From Roseiarcus sp049513815 (GTDB lineage: Bacteria > Pseudomonadota > Alphaproteobacteria > Rhizobiales > Beijerinckiaceae): a stretch of 64,000 bases of DNA. Position numbers and translations under genes: made by a program. The notes beneath the pieces were generated by a model that saw only the letters and a list, made by a program, of their open reading frames with translations, made no database searches and was not told the origin of the DNA. How positions within the stretch are numbered: the stretch's first letter is position 1; each line of letters starts with the position of its first letter. Location: positions 6,960 to 70,959 of the forward strand of contig JBEKVR010000006.1 in the NCBI GenBank assembly GCA_049513815.1. Reading direction: 5' to 3'. Below are positions 38,197-49,645 of this stretch, piece by piece.

Positions 38197-38952
38197 ATGC
38201 CAAGTCGATCGCCTTCGATCTCGGTCGTCATTCCGACCAAGAACCGCCACTCCATGCTCGCCGAAGCGATCGCCTCGGTCCTGCGGCAGGATTTCGACGA
38301 CTACGAGATCGTCGTCATCGACGACGGCGTCGGCGCGGCCGAGTTCATCGCCGACTGGTTCGGCGCCGAGGGTTGCGTTCGCTGCGCCGACAACGCTGAG
38401 TCGGGTCAGGTTCGCGCGCGCAATCTCGGCGTGTCGCTGGCGCGCGGCGAGATCGTCGCCTTCCTCGACGACGACGACTGCTGGGGCGCAAAGTCCTACC
38501 TCTCGGCGGTGCGCGCGGCGATCGACGGACGACAGGCCGCGACGCTCGCCTCAGGCGACATCGTCGTCGTCGGCGACGATATGAGCGTCGTCGAAACCAT
38601 CCCGTTCGCGGCTTCGACCAGCCCCGAAGCGATCCGTTGCGACAACAAGATTCTCGTCTCCGGCTTCGCCTTTTCGCGCGCGCTGAGCGGTCGCCTCGGC
38701 CCCTTCGACGAGACGCTGCCGATCTACTGGGACTGGGACTGGTATCTGCGGCTGCACGCCGCCGGCGTCCCCTTCCACGATCTCGGAAAGCAGGCGGTGA
38801 CGATCGCCGCCCACCGCCGCGCGACCTCGGGCGACGGCCATGCCAACGTCCGCGCCGACAATCTCGCGCTGCTCAGCGCCAAGTACGGACTCGGACCGCT
38901 CGCGCTGCGCAATCACGAAAGCATCGCCCGCGACGCGGCAGCGGGCCGCTGA
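38197..38952 (+). CDS. Family 2 glycosyltransferase
   Basis: A 251-residue GT-A fold enzyme: SVVIPTKNRHSMLAEAIASV start, IVVIDDG, ARNLGVSLARGEIVAFLDDDD with the metal-binding Asp cluster (about residue 90), and a FDETLPIYWDWDWYLRL acceptor-site motif. It probably adds a sugar to a surface polymer or lipid. The start at 38197 has a GGGAAGA site; the TTG-like start at 38149 is less likely. It lies 94 bp after mipZ on the same strand. Confidence 0.9.
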   Translation: MPSRSPSISVVIPTKNRHSMLAEAIASVLRQDFDDYEIVVIDDGVGAAEFIADWFGAEGCVRCADNAESGQVRARNLGVSLARGEIVAFLDDDDCWGAKSYLSAVRAAIDGRQAATLASGDIVVVGDDMSVVETIPFAASTSPEAIRCDNKILVSGFAFSRALSGRLGPFDETLPIYWDWDWYLRLHAAGVPFHDLGKQAVTIAAHRRATSGDGHANVRADNLALLSAKYGLGPLALRNHESIARDAAAGR

Positions 38953-39010
38953 GCGACGCGCTTTCGCCCGAGCGCGCAGGCGTCACCGGGCTCGCAAGGG
39001 TCCGTTAGGG

Positions 39011-39025
39011 TTAATCCGAAATTAA
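39011..39025. promoter_or_regulatory. CtrA box upstream of the outer-membrane protein gene
   Basis: TTAA (39011-39014), seven bases, TTAA (39022-39025): an exact TTAA-N7-TTAA match. It is 69 bp upstream of the start codon, a plausible promoter position. Confidence 0.7.
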
Positions 39026-39093
39026 GCTCTCTCGGCCAAAGCTGCCCCTGGGCGAAGACGACTCGCCGCGCCCGCCGCACGGGGAACGAACCG

Positions 39094-40038
39094 ATGAAGA
39101 CCTCTGTCGCCGCCGCAATCGCCGGGCTCGCGCTAGCGCCGACGCCAACGCTCGCCGCCGATCTCTTCGGCACGGCCCCGCCGCCCATGACCTTCCCCGC
39201 CACGCAAATGGAGGCCGGCTCGAACTGGTACTTGCGCGGCGATGTCGGTTTCGGCGTGGAGGACGCGCCGACGATGAGCTTCTCGTCGCTGTCCATTCCC
39301 CCGGACGCCTTGTCGGCGATCGCCGGATCGAAGCAAACGATGAGAGAGTTCGACGCCGACATCGGCGTCGGCTACCGGTTCAACAATTACTTCCGCGTCG
39401 ATGCGACCTACGGATACCGGAGCGGCCCAAACAAGAGCAACGGCTTGCCGCAAGTCGTTTGTCCTTATGGCGCCTATGGCGTGGAAGATTCGACGGCGAG
39501 CCCGCCGATCTATTACGGCTATCTCTACAATCCGTCGAACACCTGCGACCCGTCGCTAACGCTTAAGCAGTACAACAACATGGCGTTGGCCAACGCCTAC
39601 CTCGACCTTGGCACGTTCTGGGGCGTGACCCCCTACGTCGGCGGCGGAGCGGGCCTCAACGTTCAGACGACCTCGGGATCGCTCACGTTCTACAAGACGT
39701 CCGACGGCACGGTCTACGCCGCGAACCTGTCGCCGACGGGCATCTACCCGCAGATCTGGGTCGACGCGAGCGGCAATCCGATCTCGCCGCAGCCCAAGAT
39801 CGCATTCACCACGCAGAACTGGAATCGCTCCTTCAATTCGACGAAATACAGCATGGCCTTGGCGTTCATGGCCGGCTTCGGCATCCAACTGTCGCCGAGC
39901 GCCACGCTCGACATCGGCTACCGCTACCTCAACACCGGCGCCACCACCCTCGGCGTTTCCGGTCCGTCCGGCGCCAATCTGAAGAACGCGAGCGTATCGC
40001 AAGAAGTGCGCATCGGCATCCGCTACACGCCCAATTGA
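39094..40038 (+). CDS. Outer-membrane beta-barrel protein
   Basis: A 314-residue protein with a signal peptide (MKTSVAAAIAGLALAPTPTLAA) and alternating-hydrophobicity strands typical of small OmpA/Omp25-like barrels of rhizobia: WYLRGDVGFGVED, FDADIGVGYRFNNYFRVDATYGY, NAYLDLGTFWGVTPYVGGGAGL, and a final SVSQEVRIGIRYTPN strand that ends without the usual terminal Phe. Loops are long and Tyr/Asn/Pro-rich. Likely surface or porin-like. A CtrA box upstream suggests cell-cycle control. Confidence 0.9.
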   Translation: MKTSVAAAIAGLALAPTPTLAADLFGTAPPPMTFPATQMEAGSNWYLRGDVGFGVEDAPTMSFSSLSIPPDALSAIAGSKQTMREFDADIGVGYRFNNYFRVDATYGYRSGPNKSNGLPQVVCPYGAYGVEDSTASPPIYYGYLYNPSNTCDPSLTLKQYNNMALANAYLDLGTFWGVTPYVGGGAGLNVQTTSGSLTFYKTSDGTVYAANLSPTGIYPQIWVDASGNPISPQPKIAFTTQNWNRSFNSTKYSMALAFMAGFGIQLSPSATLDIGYRYLNTGATTLGVSGPSGANLKNASVSQEVRIGIRYTPN

Positions 40039-40130
40039 CCGCAGCAGCGAACCGCCGGGGGGTTCGCTTGACGCGGACGGGGGTTTGGTTTCCCATCCGC
40101 GCCCTGTGACCTCCGACCAGCGTCGGCCGT

Positions 40131-43100
40131 ATGTTCAGCCAGTTGATGCGCACCCGGCGCTTTGCGCCGCTGTTCTGGTGTCAGTTTTTTTCCGCCTTCA
40201 ACGACAACTTCGTTCGCCAGTTGCTGGCGATGCTCATCCTGTTCCGCTTCGGCGCGGAGGACGCCGGCGTCAAGGTGACGCTGGCGGTGGCGGTCTTCAT
40301 CCTGCCGTCGATCCCGCTGTCGCCGATCGGCGGCGAGTTCGCCGACGCCCATGACAAGGCGGCGGTGGCGCAGCGGCTGAAGCTCGCCGAAATCTTCGTC
40401 CAGCTCGTCGCCGCGGCCGGCTTCTGGTTCTCGTCGCTCGGGCTGCTTTATCTCGCGCTGTTCGGCCTCGGCTGCGTGTCGGCGCTGTTCGGGCCGATCA
40501 AGTACGGCATTCTGCCCGACCACTTGAAGGCCGAGGAGCTGATCCCGGGCAACGCGTTGGTAGAAGCGGCGACCTTCGCCGCCATCCTCTGCGGCTTGGT
40601 GATCGGCGGTTGGGCGGCCGCCGATGGGCGATCCGCCTGGAGCGTCGTCGCCCAGCTCGTCGTCGTCGCCGCCGCCTGCTACGCGTCCTCGCTGTTCATC
40701 CCCGCCACCGGGGTCGGCGCACCTGGCCTCGTCGTCGACTACAACCCTTGGACGGCGACGAAAAAGGTCCTGCGCGAACTCCGGGACGACGATCGCCAAT
40801 GGGTCGGCGCGGCCGCGGTGAGCTGGTTCTGGATGGTCGGCGCGATCACCCTGTCGCTGGTCCCGGTCATCATCAAGTCGCGCATCGGCGGCGGCGTCGA
40901 AGTCGAGACGGCGATCACGCTGGTCTTCGCCGTTGGCGTGGCCGCCGGATCGATGCTCGCCGCGGTCCTGTCGCACGGCCGCATCGAGCTCGCGCCGGCG
41001 CCCTTTCTGTTGCTGATCATGGGCGTCTTCGCCATCGACCTCGGCGCCGTCACTTCGGCGCTCGCGCCGACCAGCGAGACGATCGGCCTCATTCAGTTCT
41101 TCAGCGCCGCCGCCGGACGGCGGATCGTCTTCGACGTGCTTGTCTACTCCTGCGCCGCGGGCCTGTTCGTGGTGCCGATCTTCGCCGCGGTGCAGAGCTG
41201 GGCGGGCGAGGACCGGCGCGCACGCGTCATCGGCGCGGTCAACACGCTCAGCGCAATCTACATGGTCGCCGGTTCACTGGCGACGACCCTGCTGCTCAAG
41301 CTGGTCGGCCTCAGCGAGTCGGCGGCGATGGTCTTGCTCGGCGTCGCCAATTTCGCCGCCGCGATCTATCTCTTCCGCCGCCTGCCCGCCGACTTCCTGG
41401 TTTTTGCGCTGCGCACGCTGTGGCGGGTCTTCCTGCGGCTCGAAGTCGTCGGCATCGAGACCCTTCCCCCCGCCGGCTCGCGCAACATCGTCGCCATCAA
41501 TCACATCTCGCTGCTCGACGCCCCGATCATCCTGTCGCTGCTGGACGGCCGGTCGCTGCTGGACGGCCGGCCGCTGCTGGTCGTCGACGCGGCGCTGGCG
41601 CGGCGCTGGTGGATCCGCCAATTCTTGAAACTGTGCGACGCGCGACTGCTCGACCCCGCCAAGCCGAGTGCGGCGCGCGAGCTGGTGACCAGAGCGCTTG
41701 AAGGTCGCCGGCTGGTGCTGTTTCCCGAGGGTCGCAGCGCCGTCACGGGTTCGTTGACCAAGGTCTTCGTCGGCGCGGCGATGATCGCCGACAGGAGCGG
41801 CGCGACGATCACCGCAGTCAGAATCGAAGGCCCCGACCGCTCTCCTCTCTCGCGCCTGCCGACGGCGCATGTCCGCCGCAGCTGGTTTCCCAAGACGAAG
41901 GTGACCTTCCTGCCGGCGCGACGGCTCTCAGTCGATCCGGAGCTCACTGGACGCGCGCGGCGCCTGGCGGCGGGCGCGGCGTTCTACGACATGATGTCCG
42001 AATCGGTGTACGTCGCCGCCAACTTTCGCCGCACCCTGCTCCAGGCGTTCGAGGACGGCGCCCGCGAGCGCCACGGCCGGCACGTGATCCTCGAGGACCC
42101 GCTCTCCGGAACCCTGACCCAGAGCCGATTCCGCATTGGCGTGGCGCTGCTGGCGCGCAAGATCGCCGAACGCAGCGCGCCGGGCGAGACCGTCGGCCTG
42201 ATGCTGCCGAACGCCAACGCCGCCGCCGTCGCGTTCATGGCGATCCAGGCTTCCGGCCGCGTCGCCGGGATGCTGAACTTCACCGCCGGCGCCTTCAACC
42301 TCATCGCCGCCTGCCGCACCGCGCGCATCCGCACCGTGCTGTGCTCGCGCAATTTCATCGAGAAGGCCAAGCTCGAAGAGCTGGTGCGGCAGATGGAAAG
42401 CGAAGCGCGCTTCGTTTGGCTGGAGGATGTGCGCGACCAAGCCGGGACGACCGACAAGTTGCGCGCCATCCTCGATCGCGGTCGCGCGCTGTATCCGCGT
42501 GCGCCCGACGACCCCGCTGCAGTGCTGTTCACTTCGGGTTCGGAGGGCGTGCCGAAGGGCGTGGTGCTGACCAACGCCAACATCCTCTCCAACATCTGCC
42601 AGATCTTCGCCCGCTACGATTTCACTGCGGCCGACATCGCCTTCAACCCGTTGCCGATCTTCCACGCTTTCGGCCTCACCGGCGGCCTGATGCTTGGCCT
42701 GATGACCGGGATGAAGGTGTTTCTCTATCCGACGCCGCTGCACTACCGGCAGATTCCCGAGCTGGTCTATCGCATCAACGCGACCGCGTTGTTCGGCACC
42801 GACACGTTCCTCGCCGGCTACGGCCGCAACGCCGACGCCTACCACTTCCGCTCCCTGCGCTACGTCGTCGGCGGCGCGGAATCGATTCGCGCCGCCACCC
42901 GCCGCCTCTATCTCGATCGGTTCGGCCTCAAGTTGTACGAAGGCTACGGCGTCACCGAGGCGTCGCCGGTGCTGGCGGTCAACACGCCGATGTTCAACCG
43001 CGACGGCTCGGTCGGCCGCCTGCTGCCGGGGATCGAAAGCCGCATCGAGCACGTCGCCGGCATTGAGGAAGGCGGCCGTCTGCTGGTGCGCGGCCCCAAC

Positions 43101-43538
43101 ATCATGGCCGGCTACCAGCGCGCCGACAATCCCGGCGAGATCGAGCCGCCGCCGCTCGGCTGGCACGACACCGGCGACATCGTCGTCATCGACCGCGACG
43201 GCTTCGTCTGGATTCGCGGCCGCGCCAAGCGCTTCGCCAACATCGCCGGCGAAATGGTGTCGCTCGCCGGCGTCGAAGAGATGGCGCTCGATCTGTGGCC
43301 CGACAACCCGCCGGCGGTCCTCGCCGTGCCCGACCACCGGAAGGGCGAGCGCATCGTCATGGCGACGACCAAGCCGGGCGCGACCCGCGCCGAAGTCCAG
43401 GCGTGGATGAAGTCCAAGGGCGCGGCCGAGTACATGGCGCCGGCGGTGGTGCTGGTGCTGGAGACGATGCCCCTGCTCGGCTCGGGCAAGGCCGACTACG
43501 TCGAGCTGACCAAGATCGTGCGCGATCGGCTGAATTGA
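40131..43538 (+). CDS. aas: Fused lysophospholipid transporter/acyltransferase/acyl-ACP ligase (LplT-Aas type)
   Basis: An 1135-residue three-part protein. Residues 1-420: a 12-helix MFS transporter like LplT. Residues 430-630: a PlsC acyltransferase with NHISLLD (the NHxxxxD motif, about 460) and LVLFPEGRS. Residues 640-1130: an AMP-forming acyl ligase with the FTSGSEGVPKGV P-loop, YEGYGVTEASP and GWHDTGDIVVID. It takes up lysophospholipids and re-acylates them; in E. coli the transporter and enzyme are separate. An 18-bp tandem repeat adds LLDGRS near residue 469. Confidence 0.95.
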   Translation: MFSQLMRTRRFAPLFWCQFFSAFNDNFVRQLLAMLILFRFGAEDAGVKVTLAVAVFILPSIPLSPIGGEFADAHDKAAVAQRLKLAEIFVQLVAAAGFWFSSLGLLYLALFGLGCVSALFGPIKYGILPDHLKAEELIPGNALVEAATFAAILCGLVIGGWAAADGRSAWSVVAQLVVVAAACYASSLFIPATGVGAPGLVVDYNPWTATKKVLRELRDDDRQWVGAAAVSWFWMVGAITLSLVPVIIKSRIGGGVEVETAITLVFAVGVAAGSMLAAVLSHGRIELAPAPFLLLIMGVFAIDLGAVTSALAPTSETIGLIQFFSAAAGRRIVFDVLVYSCAAGLFVVPIFAAVQSWAGEDRRARVIGAVNTLSAIYMVAGSLATTLLLKLVGLSESAAMVLLGVANFAAAIYLFRRLPADFLVFALRTLWRVFLRLEVVGIETLPPAGSRNIVAINHISLLDAPIILSLLDGRSLLDGRPLLVVDAALARRWWIRQFLKLCDARLLDPAKPSAARELVTRALEGRRLVLFPEGRSAVTGSLTKVFVGAAMIADRSGATITAVRIEGPDRSPLSRLPTAHVRRSWFPKTKVTFLPARRLSVDPELTGRARRLAAGAAFYDMMSESVYVAANFRRTLLQAFEDGARERHGRHVILEDPLSGTLTQSRFRIGVALLARKIAERSAPGETVGLMLPNANAAAVAFMAIQASGRVAGMLNFTAGAFNLIAACRTARIRTVLCSRNFIEKAKLEELVRQMESEARFVWLEDVRDQAGTTDKLRAILDRGRALYPRAPDDPAAVLFTSGSEGVPKGVVLTNANILSNICQIFARYDFTAADIAFNPLPIFHAFGLTGGLMLGLMTGMKVFLYPTPLHYRQIPELVYRINATALFGTDTFLAGYGRNADAYHFRSLRYVVGGAESIRAATRRLYLDRFGLKLYEGYGVTEASPVLAVNTPMFNRDGSVGRLLPGIESRIEHVAGIEEGGRLLVRGPNIMAGYQRADNPGEIEPPPLGWHDTGDIVVIDRDGFVWIRGRAKRFANIAGEMVSLAGVEEMALDLWPDNPPAVLAVPDHRKGERIVMATTKPGATRAEVQAWMKSKGAAEYMAPAVVLVLETMPLLGSGKADYVELTKIVRDRLN

Positions 43539-43559
43539 ATTGGCGGCGGCGCGACGCGC

Positions 43560-45878
<2,319 letters not shown>

Positions 45879-45932
45879 CGTATCCCCCGAAACTTATCGC
45901 AATGAGACCGGGAAAACCCGCCGCCACTACCC

Positions 45933-46015
45933 GAATCACTCAGATAAGAATCCTTGTGAGAATCTTTGTCCAGACCTTAATGAATCGTTGACGCGAAAAA
46001 TCTGCGGCCGGAATC
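45933..46015. promoter_or_regulatory. Cluster of five GANTC (CcrM) sites upstream of the kinase gene
   Basis: GAATC occurs at 45933, 45948, 45960, 45982 and 46011, all within 83 bp of the 236-bp region between the kinase and pepN. The pair at 45948 and 45960 sits in a 10-bp direct repeat, GAATCYTTGT, spaced 12 bp. GANTC is the target of the CcrM adenine methyltransferase read by GcrA. The site density is far above what this base composition predicts. Confidence 0.7.
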
Positions 46016-46114
46016 CCGCCGCGACTCAAGGCGCCGGAGCGGACCTGTTCCTGGACGTCGGTGGCCGGAGTCCCGCCGCGCGCCAGCCGACTCCGGCGAC
46101 GCTCCAGCGGCGGG

Positions 46115-48769
46115 TCAGCCGAGCGAGCGGCCGGCGATGTCGCGCACGTCGGCGGAGAGTATGGGCTGGGCGAGAATGCGGCGCAGCGCCACCTCGGCCC
46201 GGGCCTGGCGCTGCGGCTCGAGCGACCGCCACGAGCGCATCGCCGTCAGCAACCGCGCCGCCACCTGCGGATTGGCGGGATCGAGCTCCAGCACAATGTC
46301 GGCGAGGAAGTCGTATCCGGCGCCGTCGACGCGGTTGAACTGAGTGGCGTTGCCGGCGAAGCCGCCGATCAGCGACCGCACGCGGTTGGGATTGCGCAGC
46401 GAGAACGCGTGGTGCGTCATCAGCTCGCGCACGCGGTCGAGCGTTCCGGCCTCGGGGATCTGCGCCTGCAGCGCGAACCATTTGTCGAGGATCAGCGGCT
46501 CGGCGGCGAAACGGCGGGCGAAGGCTTGCAGCGCGTGCTCGCGCCGCGCCCCAGGGATGGCGGCGATCGCCGCCAGCGCGCCGAGCCGCGCCGACATGTT
46601 GTCGGCCTCGGCGATCTGGCGATAGGCGAGGTCGGCGCCGTCGACCGCGTTGCCGGCGACAACCATCGCCAGCGCAACGTTGCGCAAAGCGCGGCGGCCG
46701 GCGCTCGCGGCGTCGGGCGAGAACGGCGGCGCATCGGCCGCTTTGGCGTGCAGCGCCGTCAGCGCCTCGGCGTGGGCGCGGCCGAGCGCGCCGCGCAGGT
46801 CTTCGCGGACGCGGTGGATCGCGTCGGGATCGACATTGAGCGCCATCTCGCGCGCGAGGTCGCCCTCGCTCGGCAGCGTCAGCGCCAGCGCGGCGAAAGC
46901 GGGATCGATGCGGCCCGCGAGCGCATCGGCGGCGACCGAGCCATAGGCTTCGACGAAGGCGGGCTCGGGCGCCGGCTTGGCGCCGACGCGGATCGCCGCC
47001 ACGGCGCGCAGCAGCAGTCGCGTCGCCAGCGTCTGCAACGCCTGCCAACGGTTGAAGCTGTCGCTGTCGCGCGCCAGCAACGTCAGCAGGTCGGCCTCGG
47101 CGAGATCATCCTCGACCCGCACCGGCGCGGAAAAACCGCGCAGGAACGACAGCGCCGGCCGACGCTTGAGGCCGGTGAAGGCGATCGAGCGGCGCTCGCC
47201 TTCGAGGGCGAAGACGCCCGTTTCGAGTTCACGCGCGCTCGCCTCGGCCGACGCCAGCGGGACGTCGCCGTCGTCGTGATCGACGAGGCCAAGCGCGATC
47301 GGCATCGTCATCGGCGATTTGTCATGCTGACCGGGCGTGGGCGCGAGCGACTGCGCGACGTCGACGCGCAAGGTCCCCTGCCCTTCGTCCCAACGCGTGC
47401 GCACGGTCAAAACCGGCGTGCCGGCCTGCGCATACCAGAGCTTGAAATTCGTCAAATCGCGGCCTGAGACCTCGGCGAAACAGGCGAGGAAGTCCTCGAC
47501 CGTCGCCGCTGTGCCGTCGCAACGCGAGAAATAGAGATCCATGCCGGCGCGGAACGCCTCGGCGCCGATCAGCTCGCGCAGCATGCGGATAAGCTCAGCG
47601 CCCTTCTGATAGACCGTCGCGGTGTAGAAGTTGTTGATCTCGTGATAGACCGACGGCCGCACCGGATGCGCCAGCGGCCCGGCGTCTTCGGCGAATTGCG
47701 CCGCGCGCAACCCGCGCACGTCGGCGATGCGCTTGACCGGCGTCGAGCGCTGGTCGGCGGAGAACTCCTGGTCGCGAAAGACGGTCAGCCCTTCCTTCAG
47801 GCAGAGCTGGAACCAATCGCGGCAGGTGATGCGGTTGCCGGTCCAGTTGTGGAAATACTCGTGGGCGATGACGCCCTCGATGCCGGCGTAGTCGTCGTCG
47901 GTCGCCGTCTGCGGCGACGCGAGCACATATTTGTCGTTGAAGACGTTGAGCCCCTTGTTCTCCATTGCGCCCATATTGAAATCGGAGACGGCGACGATGT
48001 TGAAGCAGTCGAGGTCGTATTCGCGGCCGAAGGCGCGTTCGTCCCACGCCATCGATCGCTTCAGCGCGTCCATGGCGTAGGCCGCGCGCTCCTCGCGACC
48101 GTGCTCGACATAGACGCCGAGCGCGACGCGCCGCCCCGACATGGTGACGAAGGCGTCGGCAATGTGGGCGAGATCGCCGGCGACGACGGCGAACAGATAG
48201 CAGGGCTTCTTGAACGGATCGCGCCACAAAGCCCAGTGACGGCCGCCTTCCGCTTCGCCGGCGCCTTCGAGGTTGCCGTTGGCGAGCAGCACCGGCGCCT
48301 CGGTCTTGTCCGCCTCCAGCCGCACGCGATAGGTCGACAGGACGTCGGGCCGATCGGGAAAATACGTGATGCGACGGAACCCTTCGGCTTCGCATTGGGT
48401 GCAATAGGCGGAGCCGGAGCGATAGAGGCCCATCAGCTTGGTGTTGGCGGACGGATTGAGCCGCGTCTCCACACGCAACGTGAACGGCCGCCGCGGCGGG
48501 TCGGGCAGCACGAAGCCCGACGGCGAGGCATTGAAGGCTTCGGGGGCGAGCGTAGCGCCGTCGAGGGCGGCCGCCACGAGCTCGAGCTCGTCGCCGTCGA
48601 GCTCCAGCGCCGCGTCGGGCCGGCCCTGCGGGTGAGGCCGAAGGGCGAGCGTAGCGACGACGCGCGTCGCCGCGCGATCGAGCGAAATGTCGAGATCGAC
48701 CGTGTCGACCAGGAAGTCGGGGACGCGATAATCCTCGAGGCGAACGGGCTGACCCTGAGCGGTGCGCAT
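46115..48769 (-). CDS. pepN: Aminopeptidase N
   Basis: An 884-residue M1 zinc aminopeptidase of the long proteobacterial type. Substrate-recognition GAMENKG (about residue 265), zinc motif HEYFHN (about 301) with the downstream Glu in LKEGLTVFRDQEF, and DUF3458-like C-terminal domains (SLAPTPGQ, then alpha-helical repeats with RNPNRVRSL). It trims N-terminal residues from peptides in the cytoplasm. The start at 48769 agrees with the usual RLEDYRVPDFLV N-terminus. It lies 39 bp downstream of murI on the same strand. Confidence 0.96.
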   Translation of the reverse strand: MRTAQGQPVRLEDYRVPDFLVDTVDLDISLDRAATRVVATLALRPHPQGRPDAALELDGDELELVAAALDGATLAPEAFNASPSGFVLPDPPRRPFTLRVETRLNPSANTKLMGLYRSGSAYCTQCEAEGFRRITYFPDRPDVLSTYRVRLEADKTEAPVLLANGNLEGAGEAEGGRHWALWRDPFKKPCYLFAVVAGDLAHIADAFVTMSGRRVALGVYVEHGREERAAYAMDALKRSMAWDERAFGREYDLDCFNIVAVSDFNMGAMENKGLNVFNDKYVLASPQTATDDDYAGIEGVIAHEYFHNWTGNRITCRDWFQLCLKEGLTVFRDQEFSADQRSTPVKRIADVRGLRAAQFAEDAGPLAHPVRPSVYHEINNFYTATVYQKGAELIRMLRELIGAEAFRAGMDLYFSRCDGTAATVEDFLACFAEVSGRDLTNFKLWYAQAGTPVLTVRTRWDEGQGTLRVDVAQSLAPTPGQHDKSPMTMPIALGLVDHDDGDVPLASAEASARELETGVFALEGERRSIAFTGLKRRPALSFLRGFSAPVRVEDDLAEADLLTLLARDSDSFNRWQALQTLATRLLLRAVAAIRVGAKPAPEPAFVEAYGSVAADALAGRIDPAFAALALTLPSEGDLAREMALNVDPDAIHRVREDLRGALGRAHAEALTALHAKAADAPPFSPDAASAGRRALRNVALAMVVAGNAVDGADLAYRQIAEADNMSARLGALAAIAAIPGARREHALQAFARRFAAEPLILDKWFALQAQIPEAGTLDRVRELMTHHAFSLRNPNRVRSLIGGFAGNATQFNRVDGAGYDFLADIVLELDPANPQVAARLLTAMRSWRSLEPQRQARAEVALRRILAQPILSADVRDIAGRSLG

Positions 48770-48808
48770 TCCGACGGCCTTTCGCTGGTCACGCCGCCGT
48801 CGCCGAGT

Positions 48809-49645
48809 TCAGTCGGCCGCGGCGCGCTTCGCCGCCGAGGTAGCGGTCAGGCCAAGGCGGCGCAAGGCTTTTCGCAACGCCTCCGAGGGCGGCCGACCGC
48901 TGGTGAAGAACGCCGCGAACGGCCGGCTGGCGTCGCCCGTCGGCCCGCCTGCGCCGACCAGCGAGTCAACGCGGCGGGCGATCGCCGGGGCCGGATCGAC
49001 GAAGGCGACCGGCCATGGCGCGAGGCGTTCGAAATGACTGATCAGAAGGGGAAAATGCGTGCAGGCGAGCACCACCTGGTCGGTGCGCCGCCCCGCCCGC
49101 GCAACAAAGCACGGCTCAATTTCACGCGCCACGTCGGCGTCCGCGACCGGCTCGCCGCGCAGGCGTCGCTCGGCGAGCCCAGCGAGATGGGGCGCGCCGA
49201 CCAGCGTCACCTCGCAGCCGGCGGCGAAATCGCGCGCCAGCGCGCGGGTGTAGTCGCGTGCGACCGTGCCCGGCGTCGCCAGCACGCTGATCATGCGGCT
49301 CTGCGAGGCCACGGCGGCCGGTTTGATCGCCGGCACCGTGCCGACGAACGGCAGGTGCGGATAGGCCGCCCGCAGCGGCGGCAGAACCAGCGTCGAGGCG
49401 GTGTTGCAGGCGATCACCACGACGTCGGGCGCGGTGCGCGCGATCAGATCGTCGATCACCGCGCCGACCCGTTCGACCAGCGCCGCCTCGCCGAGCGCGC
49501 CATAGGGAAAGAACGCGTCGTCGGCGGCGTAGATGAGCTCGAGATCGGGACGCGCCTCGGCGATGCAGGCGAAGACCGTCAGCCCGCCGAGGCCGGAATC
49601 GAAAACCAACACGCGCCGCCGTCGAACCATGGTCGAAACGTTCAT
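48809..49645 (-). CDS. murI: Glutamate racemase
   Basis: A 278-residue enzyme supplying D-glutamate for peptidoglycan. Visible: VFDSGLGGLTV, YAADDAFFPYG, CNTAS (first catalytic Cys, about residue 80), and ACTHFPLL (second Cys). The ATG at 49645 overlaps the stop of the upstream exported protein gene (ATGA), so the two are coupled. The D-type alternative GTG or inner ATG at 49630 is possible. Confidence 0.95.
   Translation of the reverse strand: MNVSTMVRRRRVLVFDSGLGGLTVFACIAEARPDLELIYAADDAFFPYGALGEAALVERVGAVIDDLIARTAPDVVVIACNTASTLVLPPLRAAYPHLPFVGTVPAIKPAAVASQSRMISVLATPGTVARDYTRALARDFAAGCEVTLVGAPHLAGLAERRLRGEPVADADVAREIEPCFVARAGRRTDQVVLACTHFPLLISHFERLAPWPVAFVDPAPAIARRVDSLVGAGGPTGDASRPFAAFFTSGRPPSEALRKALRRLGLTATSAAKRAAAD

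Noticed and set aside
41928..43337. 469-codon minus-strand frame over the acyl ligase domain
   Set aside because: Antisense shadow; no domains.
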